From: Clostridia bacterium
GTDB taxonomy: Bacteria; Bacillota_A; Clostridia; Christensenellales; Borkfalkiaceae
Direction: 5' to 3'
Length of the DNA stretch: 53,641 nt
Assembly: GCA_017462825.1 (NCBI GenBank)
Contig: JAFTQI010000028.1
Span: 1 to 53,641 of the forward strand
Shown: positions 1-7,716 of the stretch, one piece after another
Layout: each line of letters starts with the position of its first letter
Position numbering within the stretch: position 1 is the stretch's first letter
Notes under the pieces: generated by a model
Seen by the model: the letters and a program-made list of their open reading frames with translations, nothing else
Databases searched by the model: none
What the model was told of the DNA's origin: nothing
Position numbers and translations under genes: made by a program

Positions 1-25
1 GAGGACACTAAGTATTATTAGGGCT

Positions 26-60
26 CCCGAAAATATTTTGCAAAGCAAAATATTTTTGGG
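26..60. repeat. Perfect 16-bp inverted repeat (hairpin)
   Basis: The arms at 26-41 and 45-60 pair over all 16 positions (one G-T) around an AAA loop; the stem is AT-rich with a CCC/GGG base. No U-run follows it on either strand, so it is not a standard terminator. Just before it, on the plus strand, bases 1-21 read as six codons and a TAG in one frame. This could be the end of a gene lying left of the window, but that is only a possibility. Confidence 0.6.
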
Positions 61-126
61 AAAAAGGAAAGGCAGGCTCATAGGTCAAGCCGTTGCAGTA
101 GCAACGGTGGACGAAATAGCCTTGCC
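61..126 (-). terminator. Branched hairpin plus U-rich tail, probable tmRNA terminator
   Basis: Immediately downstream of the tmRNA CCA end, the minus strand forms an outer stem (118-126 with 71-78, one bulge) enclosing a perfect 7-bp hairpin (90-96 with 101-107). It is followed by TTTCCTTTTT (70-61). The position suggests termination or 3' processing of tmRNA, but the nested architecture is richer than a simple terminator and could be a separate structured RNA. Confidence 0.5.
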
Positions 127-132
127 CTGAGG

Positions 133-501
133 TGGTGGAGATGGTGAGAGTCGAACTCACGTCTTACTCGGCTGCCAAAAAACTTTCTACATACTTATTT
201 CATCTATTATTTCTTAACCGCGCAACGCGGGTGAACACGCTTTACGCAACGCAGAAGGCTAAATACTCTCGAATAAACACCTTCCGATTCAAGCGAGAGT
301 GTTCCGTCTAATTGACGCCGCGACCCTAACCGACGGATAAATCAGGCGCGACGATCGTTTTTATAAAAACGAGTTACGCTGCAAGAGCGTAGTTTGCATT
401 TCTATCTGCATTTAAATTTAGGTGGAACGTTTTATCGTAGCCGCTCCGTCTACGGTATGCTTATTTCTTCGCTCACCGGCAATCGAATCCGGTGCATCCC
501 C
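133..501 (-). ncRNA. ssrA: Transfer-messenger RNA (tmRNA)
   Basis: This RNA rescues stalled ribosomes and tags the incomplete protein for proteolysis. The 5' end (501) starts GGGGAUG and pairs with CAUCUCC before the encoded CCA at 133-135. The third pair is G-U, the alanine identity signal of AlaRS. The 3' end has the usual T-arm (GUUCGACUC) and CAUCUCCACCA. The tag reading frame lies about 93 nt from the 5' end. The length of about 369 nt and a single-piece (non-permuted) order are typical of Bacillota. A consensus-like promoter lies just upstream. Confidence 0.96.
374..409 (-). other. tmRNA tag-peptide frame (ADRNANYALAA)
   Basis: A resume codon GCA at 409-407 opens a frame reading ADRNANYALAA and ending in TAA (376-374). 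The C-terminal ALAA is the conserved ClpXP/ClpAP degron. With the alanine carried by charged tmRNA the full tag would be A-ADRNANYALAA. The choice of resume codon rests on the ALAA end and on analogy with the E. coli tag AANDENYALAA. Confidence 0.85.
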
Positions 502-516
502 ATATTCGGTTACTTT

Positions 517-545
517 ATTATACACACATTGCGTAAAAATGTAAA
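517..545 (-). promoter_or_regulatory. ssrA promoter
   Basis: The minus strand reads TTTACA (545-540), a 17-nt spacer and TATAAT (522-517). Transcription would start within about 15 nt of the mature tmRNA 5' end at 501. Confidence 0.8.
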
Positions 546-595
546 CAACTTTTTGTCTGTTTTTTTCAAATTTTTATCCTTCGTGTCAAAAACAA

Positions 596-626
596 AAGAG
601 CTGTTCCCTTTTCGAGAATAGCTCTT
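596..626. terminator. Terminator between PH-domain gene and ssrA
   Basis: An AAGAGCT...AGCTCTT stem with one internal mismatch region is followed on the minus strand by TTGTTTTTG and on the plus strand by AAAAAATTTT. It ends the PH-domain gene's transcript (stop at 635). Confidence 0.7.
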
Positions 627-634
627 AAAAAATT

Positions 635-1006
635 TTAGTTTACCAACATATGCGTTGCATTTGCCGTTTTATCTAATTGACCTTCAATAAAGCTCTTCAC
701 GCCGTAAGGATCGCAAACGCCTTCCAACATGACTGTTCTATTTCCCGCCAACGAAATACTCACCGTGCCATAGTTGCAAATGCCACCCCAAAAAGATTTG
801 AAAACGCTGATTTGCGTAATCCCCGCCATTGCGTATTCACAATTTTGTTTATTAAACACCCCTGAGTGCACCGTGATTTTTCTATCAGTGATACGCACAA
901 CGTAATGTTTTGCCACCGTCGCCGCCACAACAATCGGAATAATCAACCAAAAGAACAACACTTTTAACCAAGTCATTTCCGCCCAAGTACTTCTTTTTAC
1001 TTCCAT
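635..1006 (-). CDS. Small membrane protein with bacterial PH domain (YdbS/DUF304-like)
   Basis: A 123-residue protein. Residues about 14-34 form one hydrophobic segment. The rest (from VVRITDRKITVHSG) has the beta-strand pattern of bPH2/YdbS-type bacterial PH domains, which are usually membrane-associated and of unclear ligand. It starts at ATG 1006 behind AAGGTG and is transcribed from a perfect consensus promoter whose spacer is filled by a 16-bp palindrome, so it is likely repressed by the divergent XRE protein. The partner of the PH domain is not evident from context. Family assignment is by sequence pattern only. Confidence 0.75.
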   Translation of the reverse strand: MEVKRSTWAEMTWLKVLFFWLIIPIVVAATVAKHYVVRITDRKITVHSGVFNKQNCEYAMAGITQISVFKSFWGGICNYGTVSISLAGNRTVMLEGVCDPYGVKSFIEGQLDKTANATHMLVN

Positions 1007-1041
1007 AGTTTTTTACACCTTCCTTGTGTTAAATTATAAAT

Positions 1042-1070
1042 ATTATAACACTAAATTTAGTGTATGTCAA
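1042..1070 (-). promoter_or_regulatory. Consensus promoter of the PH-domain gene
   Basis: The minus strand has TTGACA (1070-1065), exactly 17 nt, then TATAAT (1047-1042). Sixteen of the 17 spacer bases are the palindrome ACACTAAATTTAGTGT, so a bound repressor would block RNA polymerase directly. Confidence 0.92.
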
Positions 1071-1092
1071 ATAAAAACACGACGTTTAGTGT
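1048..1092. promoter_or_regulatory. Twin operators for the XRE regulator
   Basis: Operator 1 (1048-1063) is the perfect palindrome ACACTAAATTTAGTGT. Operator 2 (1077-1092), ACACGACGTTTAGTGT, keeps the outer ACAC/GTGT and one full half-site. It begins 29 bp further on and touches the presumed -10 (TAAAAT, 1092-1097) of the XRE gene. One operator thus sits in each divergent promoter, implying repression of the PH gene plus weaker autoregulation. Confidence 0.7.
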
Positions 1093-1103
1093 AAAATATT
1101 TCT

Positions 1104-1310
1104 ATGAATACTTTTGGAAACAATTTAAAAACCTTGAGAAAAATAAATAAGCTCAACCAAAAGGAGTTTGCCGCTCAAATGAATACCACGCAGCAACGGG
1201 TCAGTGAGTGGGAATGCGATAAGGTGGAGCCGTCTTTATATAACATCATAAAAATCATTAAAATTTTAAACACGTCGTTTGAAGAATTGACGGATGGAAT
1301 TGAACAATAA
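1104..1310 (+). CDS. XRE-family HTH transcriptional regulator
   Basis: A 68-residue protein that is essentially one Cro/CI-type HTH domain. Helices run through LKTLRKINKLNQKEFAAQ, the recognition helix is around TTQQRVSEWE, and the end is LNTSFEELTDG. It likely binds as a dimer to the two palindromic sites between it and the divergent PH-domain gene. No Shine-Dalgarno precedes ATG 1104, and the best -10 (TAAAAT, 1092-1097) would place the transcript start at or next to the ATG, so the mRNA may be leaderless. A terminator follows directly. Confidence 0.88.
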   Translation: MNTFGNNLKTLRKINKLNQKEFAAQMNTTQQRVSEWECDKVEPSLYNIIKIIKILNTSFEELTDGIEQ

Positions 1311-1339
1311 AATCACCTTGCATTTGCAGGGTGATTTTT
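1309..1339 (+). terminator. Terminator of the XRE gene
   Basis: The AAATCACC/GGTGATTT stem begins at the stop codon and is followed by a short T-run. Confidence 0.75.
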
Positions 1340-1343
1340 GCAG

Positions 1344-1378
1344 TAAAATACGCGCGGAATTACTCATTCCGCGCGTAT
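1344..1378 (-). terminator. Terminator of the lgt-trkH operon
   Basis: A perfect 12-bp GC-rich stem (1348-1359 with 1367-1378) is followed on the minus strand by TTTTAC, just past the trkH stop. Confidence 0.75.
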
Positions 1379-1399
1379 ATTCCTATACCGTGTCCGCGT

Positions 1400-2863
1400 T
1401 TACGCGCCTTTTTTCCAAGTCTTGGGTGCAAACAGTACAAGCATCGGGAATACTTCCAAACGCCCAACGAGCATATCGAAAATGAATACGATTTTTGACC
1501 AACTTGAAAAGCCCGCGAACGAGCCTGCAGGACCGACTTCGCCAAGTCCTGGTCCGATATTGTTAATCGTTGCCGCGACGGATGTAAAGTTCGTCGTCGT
1601 GTCCATTCCGTCCAAGGAAATCAATAAGAGCGAAACAACGAAAATAAGTACGTACGCCATAAAGAAGGCGGTGACCGAGCGCACGACCTCGTGACTCACC
1701 ACTTGCTTATCCATCGTGATTTTTTTCACAAGCTTAGGATGAAGCATCCTGCCGACTTCGTGGTACGCGCCCTTCCCCATAATTATCACACGAGATACTT
1801 TTATGCCGCCGCCCGTACTGCCTGCGCACGCGCCGATAAACATAATCAAAACGAGCAAGGTTTTTGCAAACGACGGCCACAAATTGAAGTCCACCGTCGC
1901 AAAACCCGTCGTGGAAATGACCGACGCGACCGAGAACGCCGAGTGTTTCAACGCCGCGCCGCCCGAAAGGGCTTGGCTTTGGGTGAAATGTAAGTTCAAA
2001 GTGACAAGCGTAATCGCCGCCAAAACAATCCAAATAAAGGTGCGAACTTCCGCGTTAAACGCATCCTTGAATTTCCCTTTGCATATTAAATAATAGGAAG
2101 TAAAGTTAATCGAAAAGAGCAGCATAAATACGGTGACGACGATTTGTAAATAGGCAGAATAGCCCATAAAACCGTCTGCTTTGATGAAAAAACCGCCCGT
2201 CCCCGCCGTTGCGAACGCCGTATTCAAGGAATCGAATAACGGCATACCACCGCAAAGCAGCAAAACAATCTGCATTCCCGTCATAACCGTATAAATGAGA
2301 TATAAAATCCCCGCTGTTTTACGAACTCTCGGCACGAGTTTGCTCACTTCAGGACCGGGAGATTCCGCTTTCATAATATGCAAATTCCGCGCGCCGCTCA
2401 AAGGCAAAAACGCCATGATAAAGACGAGTACGCCCATGCCGCCTATCCAATGGGAAAAGCTGCGCCACATCAAAACACACTTAGGCAACGCTTCCACTTC
2501 CGCGCCCGTAGGCACGATGGTCGCGCCCGTCGTTGTGAAACCGGATACGATTTCAAACAGCGCGTCTACGTAATTGCTATACGCGTCCACGCCCGAGAAA
2601 AAGAGGGGCAACGCGCCAAAAAGACTCATTGCTATCCAAGAAAGCGCAACGATAACACAGCCTTCTTTTGCGTAAATATTCGTATTTTTCGGTTTCCCTA
2701 TCAAGCAAAATCCGCCAAGCACGCCGCAAACGAGCATCGAAATCATAAAAGCGAAGAATTCTTCTTCCCAATAAATCGCCGCTGTAATCATGGGCACGAG
2801 AAAGAATACCGCTTCAAATAGGAGTAGCCAACCGAGCGTTCTTTTAATAATTGAGAAATTCAT
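1400..2863 (-). CDS. trkH: TrkH-family potassium uptake membrane subunit
   Basis: A 487-residue integral membrane protein forming the K+-translocating channel of a Trk/Ktr system. The four pore-loop glycine motifs are visible in order: TTTGATI, TAGTGGF, STTGFAT with GSTGGGIK, and NNIGPGLG. Length and repeated hydrophobic segments fit TrkH/KtrB. It follows trkA by 6 bp, so the gating subunit and channel are made from the same message. It is the last gene of the long minus-strand operon and has a GC-rich terminator behind it. Confidence 0.95.
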   Translation of the reverse strand: MNFSIIKRTLGWLLLFEAVFFLVPMITAAIYWEEEFFAFMISMLVCGVLGGFCLIGKPKNTNIYAKEGCVIVALSWIAMSLFGALPLFFSGVDAYSNYVDALFEIVSGFTTTGATIVPTGAEVEALPKCVLMWRSFSHWIGGMGVLVFIMAFLPLSGARNLHIMKAESPGPEVSKLVPRVRKTAGILYLIYTVMTGMQIVLLLCGGMPLFDSLNTAFATAGTGGFFIKADGFMGYSAYLQIVVTVFMLLFSINFTSYYLICKGKFKDAFNAEVRTFIWIVLAAITLVTLNLHFTQSQALSGGAALKHSAFSVASVISTTGFATVDFNLWPSFAKTLLVLIMFIGACAGSTGGGIKVSRVIIMGKGAYHEVGRMLHPKLVKKITMDKQVVSHEVVRSVTAFFMAYVLIFVVSLLLISLDGMDTTTNFTSVAATINNIGPGLGEVGPAGSFAGFSSWSKIVFIFDMLVGRLEVFPMLVLFAPKTWKKGA

Positions 2864-2869
2864 AGCCCA

Positions 2870-4225
2870 TCACCTTAAAATTTCCGAAACGTCGGTAATA
2901 CCAAGTTTTTTGGAAATGATAACAACCGCGTCGCCCGCTTCAATTACGTCATTGCCGCGCGGAACAATTACTTGCTTATTGCGGTAAATCGCGCCGACGA
3001 GCACGTTTTCCTTAAATTTCAATTCCCACAAGGGTTTGCCGATAATCGGGGAGTTTTCCTTGATGATAAATTCCGTCGCTTCCACTTGACCTGGAATAAT
3101 ATTATACAGCGTTTCGATATTACTGCCACTCGTACTCCGCGTGGAACGTGCGTAACGCAAAATTTGGTCAGACGTAATGCTAATAGGACAAATCGTTGTA
3201 TCCAAATCCAAACGGCTAATTATACTGTCGTAATCGGTGCGGTTGATTTTCGTAATCAGCTTCCCGCTCGCAACGTCCTGCGCAAAAAGGGAAAGAAGTA
3301 CGTTTTCTTCGTCCTGCTGCGCAAGCGCAACAAACGCGCCCGTCCGCGCGAGCCCTTCTTCTGTCAAAAGTTCTTTATCCGCAGGGTTGCCGTGAATAAT
3401 ATTAAATTTCGGGTACAAGCCTGCCAATTCGTCGCAAACTCCGCCGTCCTTTTCGATAATTTTCAAGGACAAGCCGGATTTTTCCAAAATCTCACAAAGA
3501 TAACGGGTAATAACGCCGCCGCCTGCTACCAGCGCGTCTTTGATGGAATGCCCCTTGCAACGAATCGTGGAGAAAAAGTCGTGTGCGTTTTTGGGCGAGG
3601 CTACAATAGACACGACGTCCTTATCTGCAAAAACAAAATCACCGTTAGCAATATACGCTTCTTCGCCGCGTTCGATTGTGGCAACGAGTACGTCCGCGCG
3701 ATATTTCATCATCGTTTCTTTGATCGAAAGTCCCACAATCGGACTTTCCGCAGGCAATTTAAACTTAATCAACTCGACCCTGCCCCCTGCAAACGGCTCA
3801 ATTTTGATTGCCGCGGGAAAACGAAGCACGCGTGCAATTTCTTGCGCCGCTTCGTATTCGGGATTGATGACCATTGCAAGTCCAAGCTCCTCTTTAAGAT
3901 ATGCGGACTCGGTACTGTACTCAGGGTTTTTAACACGTGCAATCGTTTGGCATTCCCCTTCCTTTTTTGCAATCATACAGCAAAGCAAATTCAGTTCGTC
4001 CGAATTCGTAACGGCGATGAAAAGGTCGGTATTTTTAATTCCTGCCTCGCGCAAGGTATTTGGCGTAGCGCCGTTTCCGATGATACCCATAACGTCGAAT
4101 CTACCCGTAATTTCGTGCACTTTCGCCGCTTGCATATCAATGACCGTTACTTCGTTACCGTCATTATTCAATTTTTCAGCAAGGTTGTTACCAACCCTAC
4201 CGCAACCAACAATAATTACTTTCAT
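2870..4225 (-). CDS. trkA: Trk potassium uptake regulatory subunit TrkA
   Basis: A 451-residue cytosolic protein with two tandem RCK units. The first begins at MKVIIVGCGRVGNNLAEKL, a Rossmann nucleotide-binding loop, with the acidic strand end VTVIDMQ. The second begins around ALVAGGGVITRYL. Each is followed by a TrkA_C domain. It binds NAD(H)/ATP-type ligands and gates TrkH. An upstream in-frame extension exists, but ATG 4225 gives the canonical RCK start and follows a GA-rich site. Its neighbour trkH begins 6 bp after its stop. Confidence 0.93.
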   Translation of the reverse strand: MKVIIVGCGRVGNNLAEKLNNDGNEVTVIDMQAAKVHEITGRFDVMGIIGNGATPNTLREAGIKNTDLFIAVTNSDELNLLCCMIAKKEGECQTIARVKNPEYSTESAYLKEELGLAMVINPEYEAAQEIARVLRFPAAIKIEPFAGGRVELIKFKLPAESPIVGLSIKETMMKYRADVLVATIERGEEAYIANGDFVFADKDVVSIVASPKNAHDFFSTIRCKGHSIKDALVAGGGVITRYLCEILEKSGLSLKIIEKDGGVCDELAGLYPKFNIIHGNPADKELLTEEGLARTGAFVALAQQDEENVLLSLFAQDVASGKLITKINRTDYDSIISRLDLDTTICPISITSDQILRYARSTRSTSGSNIETLYNIIPGQVEATEFIIKENSPIIGKPLWELKFKENVLVGAIYRNKQVIVPRGNDVIEAGDAVVIISKKLGITDVSEILR

Positions 4226-4275
4226 ATCTTTTCTCTTTATGGTTTTATTGACTTTTAGTATTTCGCCGCGAAACT

Positions 4276-4998
4276 TTATTTCCCTTTCTTCTTGGCGAGT
4301 TTTTTGACCGAAGTATGATGTTCTTCCCCAGAGAATAAGCGCGCGATGTTTTGATGGTGCGCCGCCCATGTAAGCACGTTAATCGCCAAAATCAGCATGT
4401 ATGCCCATACCAAGTACGCGTTGAACACGTTTCCGTAACGTTTAAAGAATATCACGAGCTGAATAATACTCAAGCCCGAAACGCCTAAAAGCGAACCAAG
4501 TGAGCCCCATTCGGTATACGCGATAAAGAACACCACGCCGACCAAAAGCACGAAACATATAAGCGCCCACCACCCCCATTCGCAGGGCAGGCAAAACCAG
4601 AAAAGCCCGAGTGTGGAAGCGATACCTTTCCCGCCTTTAAACTTCATCGTCACGGGGAAGATATGCCCGATAATAACGCAGAGCCCGCAAAAATATCTCG
4701 TGACGTCCGCTACGCGTACAAACGAGTCCTTAAAATAGTAGTCACGGTAGATAAAATAGCTAATCAGCGCGAGAAGTCCGCCTTTCACAGCGTCGCAAAG
4801 GAACGTGACTAAGCCTACTTTCAAGCCAAATTCTCGGCTCATGTTCATCGTGCCGGGATTTCCGCTGCCGATTTTGGTAATGTCGCGTTTTTTGATTTTG
4901 GAAATCAAGAGCGCGAAATTGAAACAACCCACGAAATAGCATACGATCGCCATCACGATAAATTGCCACCAATTTTGTGAGAAATCAAACGTTTTCAT
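4276..4998 (-). CDS. plsY: Acyl-phosphate:glycerol-3-phosphate acyltransferase PlsY
   Basis: A 240-residue membrane enzyme that transfers an acyl group from acyl-phosphate to glycerol-3-phosphate, the first step of phospholipid synthesis. It has the three cytosolic signature loops: SGNPGTMN (about residues 45-52), KFKGGKGIAS in the middle, and a C-terminal membrane part ending in a basic tail. It is slightly longer than typical PlsY (about 200), mostly through the tail. Start ATG 4998 is preceded by AAGGA. It lies 43 bp downstream of der in the same operon. Confidence 0.93.
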   Translation of the reverse strand: MKTFDFSQNWWQFIVMAIVCYFVGCFNFALLISKIKKRDITKIGSGNPGTMNMSREFGLKVGLVTFLCDAVKGGLLALISYFIYRDYYFKDSFVRVADVTRYFCGLCVIIGHIFPVTMKFKGGKGIASTLGLFWFCLPCEWGWWALICFVLLVGVVFFIAYTEWGSLGSLLGVSGLSIIQLVIFFKRYGNVFNAYLVWAYMLILAINVLTWAAHHQNIARLFSGEEHHTSVKKLAKKKGK

Positions 4999-5041
4999 AG
5001 TGTTTTTCCTTGTTTTTCAAGCTATACTAACGATTTTTATA

Positions 5042-6355
5042 TCAATCTTCGTCTTTCTTTTCTCTCACGACGATTTTAATGGGCGTACCCGTGAAATCGT
5101 ACGCGCGGCGAATTTGGTTTTCCAAATAGCGCGCATAAGAGAAATGGAGCAACCCTTCGTCGTTGACGTGCAACACAAAGAGCGGCGGACATACACCCAC
5201 TTGCGAGGAGAAGAAAACGCGCATTCTTCTGCCCAAATAGGAAGGCGGTTCTTGCAATCTTACCGCGTCGCTGATCAAATCGTTCAGCTCACCCGTCGGC
5301 ACTCTAAAGGAAGCGTGTGCGTACACTTCATCTACTGCCGCAAGCATTTTTTCTACTCGTTGACCCGTCTTTGCCGAAATGTAAATGGACTTAAAGTAAT
5401 CCATGAATTTCAAGTCTTCTTTGAGCTGTTCTTCGAAACGGTTGACAGTGTGCGTGTCCTTTTCCACCAAATCCCACTTATTCATAACGATTACGGACGG
5501 TTTGCCCTGTTCGTGCACGTATCCGATAATCTTCACGTCCTGCTCGGTCAGCCCTTCCGCGCTGTCCACCACAAGCAAGCACACGTCACTACGGCGTACC
5601 GCGTCAAAGGCGCGCATATTGCTATAATATTCCACGTCATCGTCCACGTTTTTCTTCTTACGGATACCCGCCGTATCGATAATCGTATACGCCTTGTCGC
5701 CACGGTAAAAAAGGGTGTCGATCGCGTCTCGAGTCGTACCTGCCATAGGAGTAACGATACTTCTCTCATGACCGAGTATCTTATTCACCAAGCTCGATTT
5801 GCCCGCATTCGGCTTACCGACCACGGCAATTTTCAAGGAAGGCACAGGTTCTTGCGTGGTGTCGGGAAAATGCAAAATCGCCTCGTCGAGTACGTCGCCG
5901 ATCCCCTTGGAATGCTCCGCGGAAATCGCGTACGGCTCGCCTAAGCCCAGCGAGTAAAACTCAAATACCTTATCGGGCGAATAGTCGTCGATTTTATTCA
6001 CGACGAGAATGACCGGCTTTTTACTGCGCCGAAGAATGTCCGCCACGTCGTAATCGGACGGGTGTAAGCCCTCGCGGCCGTCCGTAAAGAATAAAATGAC
6101 GTCCGCCGTTTCAATCGCCACGTCCGCTTGCTTAGCGATTTCTTTCCACATGACGTCTTCCGATTTCAGCTCGATACCGCCCGTATCGACCATTGTGAAA
6201 TGTTTATCGCGCCATACCGCGTCCGTGTACAGTCTATCGCGCGTAACTCCAGGTCTATCTTCCGTAATCGAAATTTTACGACCCGCTACTTTATTAAAAA
6301 ACGTACTTTTTCCCACGTTGGGTCTACCTACCAACGCAATCAATGGATTCGCCAT
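5042..6355 (-). CDS. der: Ribosome biogenesis GTPase Der (EngA)
   Basis: A 437-residue double GTPase needed for 50S subunit maturation. Two G domains are evident: GRPNVGKST with DTGGIE and NKID, then GKPNAGKSS with DTAGI and NKWD. A C-terminal KH-like domain ends in a basic EKKDED tail. ATG 6355 overlaps the upstream DUF512 stop by one base (TAATG), which implies translational coupling; der and DUF512 genes are often neighbours in Clostridia. Confidence 0.97.
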   Translation of the reverse strand: MANPLIALVGRPNVGKSTFFNKVAGRKISITEDRPGVTRDRLYTDAVWRDKHFTMVDTGGIELKSEDVMWKEIAKQADVAIETADVILFFTDGREGLHPSDYDVADILRRSKKPVILVVNKIDDYSPDKVFEFYSLGLGEPYAISAEHSKGIGDVLDEAILHFPDTTQEPVPSLKIAVVGKPNAGKSSLVNKILGHERSIVTPMAGTTRDAIDTLFYRGDKAYTIIDTAGIRKKKNVDDDVEYYSNMRAFDAVRRSDVCLLVVDSAEGLTEQDVKIIGYVHEQGKPSVIVMNKWDLVEKDTHTVNRFEEQLKEDLKFMDYFKSIYISAKTGQRVEKMLAAVDEVYAHASFRVPTGELNDLISDAVRLQEPPSYLGRRMRVFFSSQVGVCPPLFVLHVNDEGLLHFSYARYLENQIRRAYDFTGTPIKIVVREKKDED

Positions 6356-7689
6356 TATCTATCACCTCCGTCACTTGCTAATATTTCTATCAAACCATAA
6401 CCGCCGTCACGGTTGATACGGATATTTTCAAAACCTAATTTTTTCTTCAATTCCTCCAAGGTCATTCCGCAAAGGAATACCTCCTCAAACTCTTTCAAAA
6501 CGTTGCCTGCAAGAACCACTTCGTCAAACTCGCCGCCCTTTTCACGGTACTTTTTCAGCGCGCGCAAAATATCTTCGCCCGTCAAAAGCCCCGTACAAGT
6601 GACGGTATGCCCAAAATAGTCGTTTTCCACCGCAAGCACGTCCGCCTGCAAGTTTTTGATTGCGTCATTACAACGCTTTGCCAAATCTTGATTGAGCCTT
6701 TCCGCACTCGTACCGCACACGATTAAGGACTTTTTTAATCCTTTCAACGCATACCTGCCCTCGCCGTTTTCAATGAGCTCCGCAAGCGCCGTATTTGCTT
6801 CAGCAAGAAATTTCGCCGTCATACCGATTCCATTCTCAATTTGCTCGAAATCGCCGTAGAAGCTCGCGTTCTTGAAATTTCGTCCCGACTTTACGAAATA
6901 TTCGTCGGCGGGAAGCAGGAAATTCACTCCGAATTCCTCGTTCAGTTTGTCCACAAGATCGAGCAGCTTTGCGCTGTATTCTCCGTCTACGTCCGCAATC
7001 GGGTACAGCCCGTCGCGGTACTTGGTAATCCCCGTCGGCACGCACGCAATATCTTCGACGTACGGATAGTATTTGAAAAGTTCGCGCGCCGTATAAGCGA
7101 GTTCTTCGCCGTCGTTTTCATTCGGCACTAACACCGCTTGACAATGCAAATGAATCCCCCCCTCTACGAGCCGTTTGATTTGCTCGACAATCTTGCCCGC
7201 AAAACGGTTTCGCAACAGTTTTACACGAAGCTCGGGGTTCATCGTATGCACCGAAACGTACAGCGGAGAAAGCTTCAAGCGAATAATTCGCTCCAAACCC
7301 TCGTCCGAAAGGTTGGTAAGCGTAACGAAATTCCCGCAGGAAAAACTCATGCCGTAGTCGTCGTCCTTCACGTACAAACTCTCGCGCATACCTTTGGGCA
7401 TTTGGTCAACAAAGCAAAACACACAGCGATTGTGACAGGTGCGAATGGCGGTGTTTTTCTCAAACTCCAAACCCAAATCTTCCCCTTCGTCCTTTTCCAC
7501 CTCGACGGTCACTTCCCCCTCGCCGCGTTTATCGCGGACCGTTATGGAAAAAGCTTCCGTTTCGCAATAGTACAAATAATCGAGCTCGTCCTCACAAGGA
7601 TGCCCGTCAAAGGCGACGATACAATCCCCCACCTCTAAGCCGAGTTCTTTCCCAATGCTATTCCGTTTTACTTTGGTGATTTTCAGCAT
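6355..7689 (-). CDS. DUF512 family protein: PDZ-like domain plus radical-SAM-like cysteine motif
   Basis: A 444-residue protein of the DUF512 family (also described as a putative radical SAM enzyme). The N-terminal 60 residues form a PDZ-like module (VKRNSIGKELGLEVGDCIVAFDG). Residues about 80-90 contain CHNRCVFCF, a CxxxCxxC iron-sulphur motif, followed by the family's GNFVTLTNL segment and a conserved C-terminal domain. Its reaction is not established. It is coupled to der by a one-base overlap. A copy of the dispersed repeat lies inside the gene at 6742-6765, read as GEGRYALKG, so the element is tolerated in coding sequence. Confidence 0.9.
   Translation of the reverse strand: MLKITKVKRNSIGKELGLEVGDCIVAFDGHPCEDELDYLYYCETEAFSITVRDKRGEGEVTVEVEKDEGEDLGLEFEKNTAIRTCHNRCVFCFVDQMPKGMRESLYVKDDDYGMSFSCGNFVTLTNLSDEGLERIIRLKLSPLYVSVHTMNPELRVKLLRNRFAGKIVEQIKRLVEGGIHLHCQAVLVPNENDGEELAYTARELFKYYPYVEDIACVPTGITKYRDGLYPIADVDGEYSAKLLDLVDKLNEEFGVNFLLPADEYFVKSGRNFKNASFYGDFEQIENGIGMTAKFLAEANTALAELIENGEGRYALKGLKKSLIVCGTSAERLNQDLAKRCNDAIKNLQADVLAVENDYFGHTVTCTGLLTGEDILRALKKYREKGGEFDEVVLAGNVLKEFEEVFLCGMTLEELKKKLGFENIRINRDGGYGLIEILASDGGDR
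6742..6765 (-). repeat. Dispersed repeat copy A (inside DUF512 gene)
   Basis: The plus strand reads TTTCAACGCATACCTGCCC, matching the consensus TTCAACGCRTACCTGCCCCCT over 17 bases before diverging. Confidence 0.6.
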
Positions 7690-7716
7690 AACGTCGCGTA
7701 ATTCTTACTCCCGTTT

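Noticed and set aside
2972..4258. 428-codon plus-strand frame opposite trkA
   Set aside because: trkA is certain on the other strand; the frame lacks a start signal and homology-like motifs.
4413..4425. Further copy of the dispersed repeat in plsY (GTACGCGTTGAAC)
   Set aside because: Only 13 bases match, without the CTGCCCC half, and they encode ordinary membrane residues (VFNAYL).
5737..5748. Further copy of the dispersed repeat in der (CGTACCTGCC)
   Set aside because: Ten bases explained by the conserved GTPase segment MAGTTRD.
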